From the NCBI RefSeq assembly GCF_003989665.1, contig NZ_RZIJ01000004.1:62001-126000 (forward strand): DNA of 64,000 nt, written 5' to 3'. The notes under the pieces were generated by a model. That model saw only the letters and a list, made by a program, of their open reading frames with translations. It made no database searches and was not told where the DNA came from. Position 1 is the first letter of the stretch. Every line of letters starts with the position of its first letter. The position numbers were made by a program, and so were the translations under genes. The DNA comes from Azospirillum doebereinerae. GTDB taxonomy: Bacteria > Pseudomonadota > Alphaproteobacteria > Azospirillales > Azospirillaceae. Of the stretch, positions 17,285 through 25,143 are shown in pieces.

Positions 17285-17379
17285 GCCCCGCGCCCCTTTT
17301 CCAAGATCGAAACCGCGCGTTTATAGCATGACGCACCGTCCTGTCCATGGCGACGGGGTCCGGGCCGCCGGAAATCCTC

Positions 17380-18288
17380 TCAACGCGGCGTTTTGGGCGG
17401 CGCAATCGCGGTGTGACGCGCCACCGTCTCGTCGTACGCGCCGCTCTCCTTCAGGTTTTTCAGCCCTGCGTTGAACGCGTCGATGACTCCGGTGGCGCCG
17501 GGGGTGCCGCGGCCGACGATCAGGTGTTCGGTCACCACGGCGTAGGGCTTTTCGGCGGCGCGGACGCTGTCCTGCGCCTCGGCCTGCGCCACGGCGGCGT
17601 TGCCGGCGTGCTCGTTGATGACGAAGGCGTCGGCCCGCCCCAGCGCCACCATCCGCACGCAGGCGCTCAAGCTCGACGGCGTCTCGCGCGTCAGCGCGCC
17701 CTGGCGGAACAGCGCGTCCAGCTCGGCCGGCAGGGCGTAGCCGCCGGGCGCGCAGACCACCCGTCCCCGGAAATCGGCCGGGCCGTTGAACGCCATGCGC
17801 GGCTTGGCGGACAGGTAGACGAGCTGGCGCATGGTGATCACCGGCTCGGAGAACAGCGCGTCGCGCTCCCGCTCCGGGGTGCGGACATAGGGGAAGGTCG
17901 CCAGGAAGCGCCCCGACACCACCCCGTCGTAGCCGCGCCGCCACGGGATGAAGCGCAGCTCGTGGGTCTGCCCGACCGCCGCGAAGGCGCGCTGGACCAG
18001 TTCGGTGATCAGCCCGCCGTTGGGCAGGTCGTCGCCGGTGAAGGGCGCGAAGTCGGTGCCGGTCACCAGATCCAGCTTGGCGCCGGTCCGCCGGCCCTCG
18101 TCGGCGCGGTCGGACTTGTCCGCCGGCTCGGGCTTGTCCGCCTTGTCGGGCGCGTCCGCCCCCTGTTCCGGCCCAGCCTGAGCCGAGGCCGGGTGGATCG
18201 GGAAGGCCGCCAGCCCGGCGGCCAGCCACAGGGCACAGAGGGCGCCCGTCCAGCGCCGCGTCGGACCGAAGTCGTGAAGATGGGTCAC
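17380..18288 (-). CDS. Periplasmic solute-binding protein, family 3 type
   Basis: 302 residues with a signal peptide (hydrophobic about 15-33, cleavage near PASAQA) and a charged Asp/Lys/Pro linker (about 37-65). A bilobal SBP_bac_3 domain follows: DLVTGTDFAPFTG at its start, then LITELVQRAF, FIPWRRGYDGVVSGRFLATFPY and a C-terminal NLKESGAYDE. These usually bind polar amino acids for an ABC importer, but no permease or ATPase gene is present. The GTG start overlaps the stop of the dynamin-like gene (GTGA), so the two are translationally coupled. That pairing suggests a job other than import; this is inference. Confidence 0.8.
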   Translation of the reverse strand: MTHLHDFGPTRRWTGALCALWLAAGLAAFPIHPASAQAGPEQGADAPDKADKPEPADKSDRADEGRRTGAKLDLVTGTDFAPFTGDDLPNGGLITELVQRAFAAVGQTHELRFIPWRRGYDGVVSGRFLATFPYVRTPERERDALFSEPVITMRQLVYLSAKPRMAFNGPADFRGRVVCAPGGYALPAELDALFRQGALTRETPSSLSACVRMVALGRADAFVINEHAGNAAVAQAEAQDSVRAAEKPYAVVTEHLIVGRGTPGATGVIDAFNAGLKNLKESGAYDETVARHTAIAPPKTPR

Positions 18289-19748
18289 AGCGGCGCCCCC
18301 TCCCCGGCCTTCCGCCGACCGGCGGGATCGGTGTAGAGGTCGTTGATCCGCTGGACATGCTCGGCCAGGGACTCGCGGATCCCGAAGATCTTGCGCTTGG
18401 CCCGCGCGCTCCAGCCCGAGGGGTTCTTGGCAAAAACGCTGCGGAAGAAGCGCGTGTTCTTCAGGAAGCCGTGGCGCAGGTTCAGCTCCACGTCGCCGAA
18501 GCGCTCGGGCAGCGCCGCCGCGACCCGGCGGGCCAGCACGCCGCGCAGCCAGAAATGCCCGGCCAGGAACAGCCCGCCGAACACGGCGACCACTCCCGCC
18601 AGCCCCATCGGCACCACGCCGAACAGCGGCGGCGACAGGAGCAGCCCGCCGACGAAGGTCAGGACCCCGTCGGCGACGATCTGCCCGATCCCGACGAACA
18701 GCAGCAGAAGCAGCGCCGCCAGCACCCCGTCGCCGATCAGGACCAGACGGCGCCAGCGGGCCATCGCCTCGCGCAGCTTGGGCACCACCTCGCCCTCCAG
18801 CTCCTTCACGAGGCTGTCGATGGAGCCGACGACGCGATAGGCGCGCGCGACCTCGACCTCGTTGATGCGGGTGTGGATCTCGGCGAGGTCGGCGTCGCGC
18901 CGCGCCTCGTAACGGGCGCGGCGGGCGTCGTCCTCGATGGCGACGGCGGATTTCGAATCGTAGATGGCGTAGAAGCGGCCCGACACCAGACCGGCCTGGG
19001 CGATGGCGCGCTGCCAGGCGCCGAACACCGCCTCCAGATTGTCCTCCTTGGCAGTGGTGTCGACCTGGTTCAGGATGTAGCAGACCTTGCGCGCGTCGGC
19101 CCGGTTCACCGTCTTGGCGACCAGATGGCGCAGCGTGTCCTGCATCGCGCCCGGCTCCGGGTGGCGGCCGTCGAAGAAGACCAGCACCAGATCCGACAGC
19201 TCGACGATATGGTCGACCAGACGCAGCACAGAGCGGCGCTGGTCGTCGGCGTCGAAGCCCGGCGAGTCGATGAAGATCTTGCCCTTGGCGCGCGGTCCGC
19301 TCAGCGTCTTCAATTGGAGGTAATTGTCGATGCGCTTGCCCTCGCCGGCCGACACCTTCTCGATCTCGTCGGAGATGCGGTAGAAGGGAAAGCGCGGGTC
19401 GGCGTTCAGCGCGGTGCCGGGCAGCGCCTCCTTGCGGGATTGCGGGCCGTGGCAGATCACGGTGAACTTGTCGTCCACCGCCTGGTTGCCGGTGCTCTGC
19501 AGCGGCTCGCCGAGATAGCCGTTGAGAAAGGTCGACTTGCCGGCCGAGAAGGTGCCGAGCACCGCCACCATCGGCCACCACGGAATCCGCGTGGTCAGCG
19601 ATTCGTAGGGGCCGATCAGGCCCAGCCCGGCCAAGAGCCGGTCGAAGGCGCGGAAGGTCGGAAGAACCGGCAGCAGGTTCGGGTTTTCCGCGCGCAGATG
19701 CGCGTCCAAAGCCGCAAGACGCTGCTGAAGGGCTTGCCTGGGGGTCAT
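18285..19748 (-). CDS. Dynamin-like membrane GTPase
   Basis: About 487 residues. A large GTPase domain with P-loop GTFSAGKST (Lys71), switch region TVICHG, G3 DSPGF near 160 and G4 NQVD near 230. Helical stalk segments follow, then a hydrophobic stretch with 2-3 probable membrane passes (about 335-405) and a basic C-terminus (NPSGWSARAKRKIFG). The layout matches bacterial dynamin-like/EHD-type proteins that remodel or tether membranes. ATG 19748 is preceded in frame by GTG 19766, so the start is uncertain by six codons. It is first gene of a coupled pair with the solute-binding protein. Confidence 0.82.
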   Translation of the reverse strand: MTPRQALQQRLAALDAHLRAENPNLLPVLPTFRAFDRLLAGLGLIGPYESLTTRIPWWPMVAVLGTFSAGKSTFLNGYLGEPLQSTGNQAVDDKFTVICHGPQSRKEALPGTALNADPRFPFYRISDEIEKVSAGEGKRIDNYLQLKTLSGPRAKGKIFIDSPGFDADDQRRSVLRLVDHIVELSDLVLVFFDGRHPEPGAMQDTLRHLVAKTVNRADARKVCYILNQVDTTAKEDNLEAVFGAWQRAIAQAGLVSGRFYAIYDSKSAVAIEDDARRARYEARRDADLAEIHTRINEVEVARAYRVVGSIDSLVKELEGEVVPKLREAMARWRRLVLIGDGVLAALLLLLFVGIGQIVADGVLTFVGGLLLSPPLFGVVPMGLAGVVAVFGGLFLAGHFWLRGVLARRVAAALPERFGDVELNLRHGFLKNTRFFRSVFAKNPSGWSARAKRKIFGIRESLAEHVQRINDLYTDPAGRRKAGEGAPL

Positions 19749-19886
19749 GGCCGAGGATGGTCCCACATGGTTCGGCGAAGAAACGTCACGCCTTCTCTAG
19801 CACGGTGGGCGCGGCCCCTGACCAGGAAATCGCGCCCCCGCCCCCGTGGCCGGGAGCAAACGCCACGCGCGCGCGTTTGAGGCGTC

Positions 19887-20522
19887 ATGGGCAAGCACAA
19901 GGAACCGCCGGAACCCGACGCCGACGTCGCCGTCCCCGAGGACGCGCGGCTGACCGCCGACGAGCTGGCCTTCCTGCTGCGCGATCCGGCCGACCAAGCC
20001 CGCAAGGCCGAGCGCGCCGTCCGCGCCAACCAGGCCCGCACCGAACGCCGCCAGGACGACCCCGCCTACGCCGAGCGCCTGCGCATCGCCGACCGCGAAC
20101 GCCAGCGCCGCCGCCGCGCGCGCGCCGCCATCGGGCGGGACGAGGTGCCGGAGGCGGCTCCCGCCGCCCTGCCCGACCTGAGCACGGAGGCGGCGGCGGA
20201 GCGGCTGTCCAAGCATCTCGACCGCAGCGCGTCGCCGCAGGCCGCCCAGCTGCGGGGCCGCCCGGACCGCATCCAGGGCTACGCCGAGGCGTTCACCGTT
20301 TACCGGACGCTGGCCGAGGACGGCGCGCGCCCGACGCGGGGCGCCATGGCCGCCATGCTGAAATCCCGCTTCGGCCGCAGCCTGACGCCCTCGCAGATCC
20401 AGAAGCTGCGCGACCACATCGAGGGCTTCGCGGTGGCTGGCGGCCCATGGCACGCGGGGCGGCCGGCGGGGCGACGGCCGGGCGATACAGTGAGTCACGC
20501 ACCCGCCCCGAATCGTGGCTGA
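19887..20522 (+). CDS. Hypothetical protein, charged and helical
   Basis: 211 residues, no family recognised. It is rich in Arg, Ala and Asp with no membrane segment. The central portion (about 60-90) is strongly basic (RRRRARA), and a C-terminal segment (PTRGAMAAMLKSRFGRSLTPSQIQKLRDHIEGF) has helix-turn-helix-like spacing. GAGG lies six bases before ATG 19887. The antisense frame across 19797-20498 is also open, but it has no ribosome site and poor composition. Confidence 0.6.
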   Translation: MGKHKEPPEPDADVAVPEDARLTADELAFLLRDPADQARKAERAVRANQARTERRQDDPAYAERLRIADRERQRRRRARAAIGRDEVPEAAPAALPDLSTEAAAERLSKHLDRSASPQAAQLRGRPDRIQGYAEAFTVYRTLAEDGARPTRGAMAAMLKSRFGRSLTPSQIQKLRDHIEGFAVAGGPWHAGRPAGRRPGDTVSHAPAPNRG

Positions 20523-21068
20523 TCCCCCTCGCCGGACGGCGTTCAGACCCCCCCAATCATGGTTAATAATACATTAATGATGCGCGGACGGACGAATCGG
20601 CCCGCCGGAGCCGCAGCAAAAGCCGCGTGACGCGGTGTATCGGCCTTAACCCATGATGAAAATTTCTGGGCATCGGTTCGAATATTTGCTTCGACCTTGA
20701 CGTTTCTAAGTCTCGCAAGGCTTTCAAGAGAAACAATCCGAACTCGGCCACATGGTGGTAGGCGACCCGAAAAATTCAAAATTGTAACAATTCGCACCGG
20801 AAGATATCGAAGCAATGACCATGCGCGGCATAGCCGATCCAGGGATCATGCATCGCATACAAATCAAAATTCACGCCAGAATAATTCAATTCTGTAATGC
20901 GATTACGACCACCGAATGTTGCTCTCTCGCCCCAGACCTATCGGAATATGACCAGGAATGCTGAATACTCGTGAGTTTCCTCTTGAAAGCCACCAAAGGA
21001 CGTGCAAACAATCCTTCCGTCCTTGCAAAGAGCTGGTGACTGTTTCAAAGCATTGGAGACCTAGGGAA
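20523..21068. other. AT-rich gene-free region
   Basis: About 545 bp with clearly more A/T than the surroundings: repeated TTAAT/ATTAAT near 20563-20580 and CAAAATTGTAACAATTC near 20780. Small frames exist but none has a ribosome site or sensible composition. It may be the control region of the downstream XRE regulator or a remnant of acquired DNA. Confidence 0.5.
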
Positions 21069-21749
21069 ATGAATGGCCCGACGGCGCGCAAGAGAGGGCG
21101 ACGCGGATCGCCGGAATCCTGGTCCGTGGACGCCCACGTGGGGCAGCGGGTGCGGATGCGACGCACGCTGCTGGGGATGAGCCAGGAAAAGCTGGGCGAG
21201 GCGATCGGCCTGACGTTCCAGCAGGTCCAGAAATACGAACGCGGCTCCAACCGGATTTCCGCCGGCACGCTCTACCGGCTCGGCCAGGTCCTGGACGTTC
21301 CGGTCAGCTTCTTCTTCGATGCCTACGACGACGACGCCACGTCGCACCGGAACGCGCGCACGGACGATTCCGCGCCGTCGACCGACAGCCAGATCAGCCG
21401 GCGCGAAGCGCGGTTGCTGCGCTTGTGGCGCGCCGCGCCGACCCATGTCTCGGACGAATTGCTGTTGCTGTTGTCCTCGCTGTCCCCCAACCTGGATGAG
21501 CCGACGGACGGTCCCGGGGAGGCGGCGGCGGACGAGGACCAGAACGACCCGTCCGAAACGGACGGCAGTGGCGACGACGCCGTCGCGCCGCCGGCATCCC
21601 TGGAGGGGGCCGGTCGCTCATCGCGGCACAACCGCGCCAAGCCGGCGGCAATGGATGGGGGCAACGGCAAGCCCCGACGTCGCCACGGGGCCGTCTGGGA
21701 TCCGACCGACATCGTCCGCGCCTCGAAGAACACCCCGCGCGAGGGATAA
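21069..21749 (+). CDS. XRE-family transcriptional regulator
   Basis: 226 residues. An N-terminal Cro/CI-type HTH domain (about 20-80) contains VGQRVRMRRTLLGMSQEKLG and TFQQVQKYERGSNRISAGTL, the pattern of alphaproteobacterial XRE regulators, ending VPVSFFFD. The C-terminal half is long, acidic then basic, and probably disordered. ATG 21069 gives the family start; longer frames reach into the AT-rich leader. Target unknown. Confidence 0.85.
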   Translation: MNGPTARKRGRRGSPESWSVDAHVGQRVRMRRTLLGMSQEKLGEAIGLTFQQVQKYERGSNRISAGTLYRLGQVLDVPVSFFFDAYDDDATSHRNARTDDSAPSTDSQISRREARLLRLWRAAPTHVSDELLLLLSSLSPNLDEPTDGPGEAAADEDQNDPSETDGSGDDAVAPPASLEGAGRSSRHNRAKPAAMDGGNGKPRRRHGAVWDPTDIVRASKNTPREG

Positions 21750-21867
21750 GGCGCGGGTCCGGCCGGGCCGCAAACGAGCCGGGCGCCACCGATGGCGCCA
21801 ACGACAAAAGGGGACCGGCCCCGCCTCAAAGCGTCAAAAAGCTCACGGCGTCAAAGCGGACCGGCGA

Positions 21868-22482
21868 TCACCAGCTCCGCACCGGCCCCACGTCCAGATG
21901 CACGAAGCCGCTGCGCGGGTAGAACCCGACGCCGCCGCCGTGCATGCCCTTCGCCGTCTCGGAGATGGCGCGCAGTTGCGTGTCGGGCAGGCGGATGTCG
22001 ATGGCCATGCCGCGCGTGTGATAGCTTTCCTTGGCGACCCCGCGCGAGCGGCGGCGCGCCATCGCGTTGGTGCGGCGCGAACGGAACCCGCAGATCACCT
22101 CGAAAGGATCCTCGGAATCCAGCGTCTGGTGGACGCGCGCCAGAAGGTCGAAGAGGCGCGGATCGTAGCGGCAGACCTGCTTGGCGCGGTGGTCGCGCAG
22201 CAGAACGTCCAGCTTCTTGAGCGCGTCGGGCTTATAGTTGCCGTCGGCCCAGTAGACCCCGTCGAAGCGTTCGTTGGTGTTGATGTTGTGCAGCGCAAGG
22301 CGCCGCACCCCGCCGGCCAGGGGAGCCGCCTCGACCGGTGACGATCCCAGCAGGACCGGAGCCACCGTCGCGACGCTCGTCATCACCGGAACCGTCGCGA
22401 CCGACAGGGCCGCTGCGGCAAAACCCAGGAACCCGCGCCGCCCCATCACCGGAGCGGCACGCTCGTCATCCCCAAAAAGCAT
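21868..22482 (-). CDS. DUF882 (YcbK/MepK-like) exported peptidase
   Basis: 204 residues. The N-terminus has a twin-arginine-like signal (MGRRGFLGF, then a hydrophobic core). The DUF882/peptidase M15-like domain shows the metal ligands in SYHTRGMAIDIRL (His and Asp) and FVHLDVGPVR (His), plus ICGFRSRRTNAM. Family members cleave peptidoglycan cross-links; MepK of E. coli cuts the 3-3 cross-links made by L,D-transpeptidases. A divergent L,D-transpeptidase gene lies 350 bp away, a fitting partner. The start at 22482 is preceded by AGAGG. Confidence 0.85.
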   Translation of the reverse strand: MLFGDDERAAPVMGRRGFLGFAAAALSVATVPVMTSVATVAPVLLGSSPVEAAPLAGGVRRLALHNINTNERFDGVYWADGNYKPDALKKLDVLLRDHRAKQVCRYDPRLFDLLARVHQTLDSEDPFEVICGFRSRRTNAMARRRSRGVAKESYHTRGMAIDIRLPDTQLRAISETAKGMHGGGVGFYPRSGFVHLDVGPVRSW

Positions 22483-22831
22483 CCCCGAACCTCTTTTTAT
22501 GCGTCTTTTGGCGAGCCGCAGGCGCTTTGCACCGGCCTGCGGCCGACGGTCTCAACGCCTTTCCGGGTGTTCCTGATGGGCGAAACTTCCCCGGACGGTT
22601 ATTCGTATAGGGAAGGGTTAGGGCCTCCGCAATCGAAAAATTTTCCAACTGTGTTCGAAATGCATAGGTCCGCATAGGCGATCTGGCAGGAAGGTCACAC
22701 AAGAGGAAAGATCACGCGAAATTCGCGTTCTACGCCTCGCCATCGCCGCGTGCGATGCATAGATTGAGTGAAACGCTTTGTTTTTAAGGGTTCCGCCCCC
22801 GCCCTAGCACCCGGTTGAGAAGGACAGCTCC
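22483..22831. other. Divergent promoter region between two peptidoglycan genes
   Basis: About 350 bp, comparatively A/T-rich in 22640-22790, with no gene. It must hold promoters for both divergent genes, but I could not assign a confident -35/-10 pair or operator. Confidence 0.4.
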
Positions 22832-24013
22832 ATGACCGCAGCCGCCCCTGCCCGCAAGACCCGCGCCCTCGCCACCCTTCTGCTGGCGGCCTCGGCCTTC
22901 GTGGGATCGGCCGTGGCCTTCCTTCCGGCGGGCGCGGAGGCGGCGCCCTACCGCGACACCTTGACCCAGTGGTCCGACCGCTTGGACACGGTCGCGGCGG
23001 AGCTCGACAGCGCGGCGGCCCCGCTGTCGCCGCGAATCGGCAGCGGCACCCTCCTGAAGAAGGGCAGTTCGGGCGAGCGCGTCGGGCGGCTGGCCCAGCG
23101 CCTGATCGAACTTGGACTGCTGGCCCCCGAACAGGCGACCGACCAGTTCACCGAGGCGGTGGACGCCGGCGTGCGCGCCTTCCAGGTTTCGCAGCGGATG
23201 AAGCCCGATGGGCTGGTCGGCGGCGGCACCCGCGCCGCGCTCGACCGCAGCCCGGCCGACGCCGCGGCGCAGATGCGCCAGACCGCCGCCGCGATGCGCG
23301 GCTTCCGCGACACGGCGCCCGACACGGTCGTGCTGGTCAACCTGCCCGACCAGACGACCACCTTCGTCCGCGCCGGGGAGACCGCGCTGCACATGCGCGC
23401 CATCGTCGGGCGCCCATCGCGCGAGACTCCGCTGCTGCACGACCAGATCACCCATGTGATCGTCAACCCGACCTGGACCGTTCCGCCGACCGTGATGAAG
23501 GAGGACAAGCTCCCCATGCTGCGGTCGCGCGGCACGCCGGGCATCCAGCACGCCGTCGTCTATCTGGACGGGGCGGAGGTCGCGCCCGAGACGGTCGACT
23601 GGAACGGCGTCACGCCGGGCCGGGTGCGCATCGTCCAGCAGCCGGGCGACCACAACGCGCTGGGGCGGTTCCGCTTCAACCTGACCAACCCCTACAACAT
23701 CTACCTGCACGGCACCAACGAGCCGCGCCTGTTCGACCGCGAGGTGCGGACGATCAGCTCGGGCTGCGTGCGGTTGCAGGACGCGCGGCAGATGGCGGAA
23801 GCGCTGCTGGCCGACACCACCGTCACCCCGCAGCGGATCGACCGCATGCTCGACAAGCCCGAGCCGCAATGGGTCAAGCTGGCCCGGCCGGTGCCGGTCG
23901 AGTTCGTCTATTGGACCGCCACGGTGGAGGAGGACGGCAGCGTCCGCCTGCATCCCGATGTCTACGACCGCGGCGATGAGACCGCCGCCGCTCCGGCGGG
24001 GTCGCGGGCGTAA
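22832..24013 (+). CDS. L,D-transpeptidase (YkuD/YcbB type) with peptidoglycan-binding domain
   Basis: 393 residues. A signal peptide (about 1-37, ending GAEAAPY) precedes a peptidoglycan-binding_1 domain (about 75-135: LKKGSSGERVGRLAQRL and AFQVSQRMKPDGLVGGGT). The YkuD catalytic domain has His293 in YLHGTNE and the nucleophile Cys312 in SSGCVRLQD. It forms 3-3 peptidoglycan cross-links in the periplasm. The start is supported by GAAGGA upstream. It is divergent from the DUF882 peptidase gene. Confidence 0.92.
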   Translation: MTAAAPARKTRALATLLLAASAFVGSAVAFLPAGAEAAPYRDTLTQWSDRLDTVAAELDSAAAPLSPRIGSGTLLKKGSSGERVGRLAQRLIELGLLAPEQATDQFTEAVDAGVRAFQVSQRMKPDGLVGGGTRAALDRSPADAAAQMRQTAAAMRGFRDTAPDTVVLVNLPDQTTTFVRAGETALHMRAIVGRPSRETPLLHDQITHVIVNPTWTVPPTVMKEDKLPMLRSRGTPGIQHAVVYLDGAEVAPETVDWNGVTPGRVRIVQQPGDHNALGRFRFNLTNPYNIYLHGTNEPRLFDREVRTISSGCVRLQDARQMAEALLADTTVTPQRIDRMLDKPEPQWVKLARPVPVEFVYWTATVEEDGSVRLHPDVYDRGDETAAAPAGSRA

Positions 24014-24020
24014 AATCCTC

Positions 24021-24038
24021 GTCCGGCCTCGGCCGGAC
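24021..24038. other. Hairpin between convergent genes
   Basis: GTCCGGC / GCCGGAC with a CTCG loop just after the L,D-transpeptidase stop. It has no T-run, so only a weak candidate for transcription ending. Confidence 0.35.
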
Positions 24039-24138
24039 CTCTCGAAGCCGCATGTCCGGAAAGGTGTCCCTTTCCAGCCACGCGGCTTTCGTCGTTTCAA
24101 GTCACGGCGTTGCCATTGCCAGCCGCGAGCGGCCGTGG

Positions 24139-24471
24139 TCAGCGCTTCCGCTCCTTGTAGTCCTTCAGCCGCCGCTCCGCCGCCTCGAAGGCGTCGCGCA
24201 CCGAGGTCAGGGCGTCGGGGCTGGCGTGGCGCTCCCTGGCGTGGTGGGGCGGGCGGCTGACCACCAGTTCGTCGCCCGGCACCCTCATCTCGATGTGAAC
24301 GTCGTAGAGGTTGCCGGTGCGGTGCTGGCGATGCTGGCTTTCCACCGCCACCCGCAGGCCGACCATGCGGTCGTACAGGCGCTCCAGCTTTTCCGCGCGC
24401 TCGCGGATGCAGCTCTCCACATCCGGCAGGGGAGTCATGTTGTGGAAGGTGATTTCCAGATTCGTGTCCAT
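24139..24471 (-). CDS. Short ribosome hibernation factor (HPF/RaiA family)
   Basis: 110 residues with the S30AE/HPF core: EITFHNMTPLPDVESCIRERAEKLERLYDRM, then VAVESQHRQHRTGNLYDVHIEM and DAFEAAERRLKDYKERKR. These proteins bind the 30S decoding centre and silence ribosomes in stationary phase or stress. It is the short form without the C-terminal dimerising domain. The start has GGAG five bases away. It lies 24 bp downstream of the DUF2934 gene, likely the same transcript. Confidence 0.85.
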   Translation of the reverse strand: MDTNLEITFHNMTPLPDVESCIRERAEKLERLYDRMVGLRVAVESQHRQHRTGNLYDVHIEMRVPGDELVVSRPPHHARERHASPDALTSVRDAFEAAERRLKDYKERKR

Positions 24472-24495
24472 GGGGGCTCCTCGGCCTGAGGACGA

Positions 24496-24873
24496 TCAGG
24501 CGCCGCGACGCCCACGGCGACCGCCACGAGCCGGCGGCGTCGAGGGAGCGGTGGCTTCGGCCGGTTCCGGCCATGGTTCCTCGGAAGCGCCGGGAACGTG
24601 GAAATCCTCGCCCTGGTCGGCAAGGCCGGGCTGCTCGCCCTGGTTCGCCATGGCCAGCGCCGGCTCCACCGGTTCGGTGTGTTCCGCGACGTCGTCGGGA
24701 CCGTGCGACGGGTTGGGCTTCAGCGTGGCGGCGTAGTTGTCCTCGACGGCGATCTCCTCGCTCGCCAAGCCCCAATGGGCGTCTTCCCGACCCTCGGGGC
24801 GGCCTTCCCGCTCCCAGATCGCGTGGGCACGCTGGCGGATGCGCTCGTTCAAAGCCTCGAAATCAATGGCCAT
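24496..24873 (-). CDS. DUF2934 domain small protein
   Basis: 125 residues. The N-terminal DUF2934 motif is clear (IRQRAHAIWEREGRPEGREDAHWGLASEEI). The rest is acidic and probably disordered, ending in a basic Arg/Gly tail. The start at 24873 has GGAGGAG upstream. Function unknown. It is paired with the ribosome hibernation factor downstream, so a stationary-phase or stress role is possible. Confidence 0.8.
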   Translation of the reverse strand: MAIDFEALNERIRQRAHAIWEREGRPEGREDAHWGLASEEIAVEDNYAATLKPNPSHGPDDVAEHTEPVEPALAMANQGEQPGLADQGEDFHVPGASEEPWPEPAEATAPSTPPARGGRRGRRGA

Positions 24874-25143
24874 TCGGCTCGTCTCCTCCGCTGCGGCTGT
24901 GTGGGCGGCGGGGATGCCCCCGCCTCGTCCGCTCAACCGCCGTGGCAAGGCTTGGTTCCCTCGGCCCCCGTTATCGGCCACAGACTTCACCCGCGCCGGG
25001 CAGCGTTCCACAAAGGCCACGCTCGTCCGGGAAATCGCCATGATTGCCCCGGTTTTGCCGCTTGTCGTTTGAATTAGTACCAATGGGGTGGTATTGCACC
25101 GACACCTTATGAGCGGTCCTGCGGATAGTGGCTGGGCCAGCAG

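Noticed and set aside
18285..19748. Dynamin-like protein as part of an anti-phage defence system
   Set aside because: There are no defence-type neighbours, nucleases or mobile genes; the partner is a secreted binding protein and flanks are housekeeping genes.
20543..20815. 90-codon minus-strand frame in the AT-rich gap
   Set aside because: No ribosome site, no domain, and composition unlike coding sequence here.
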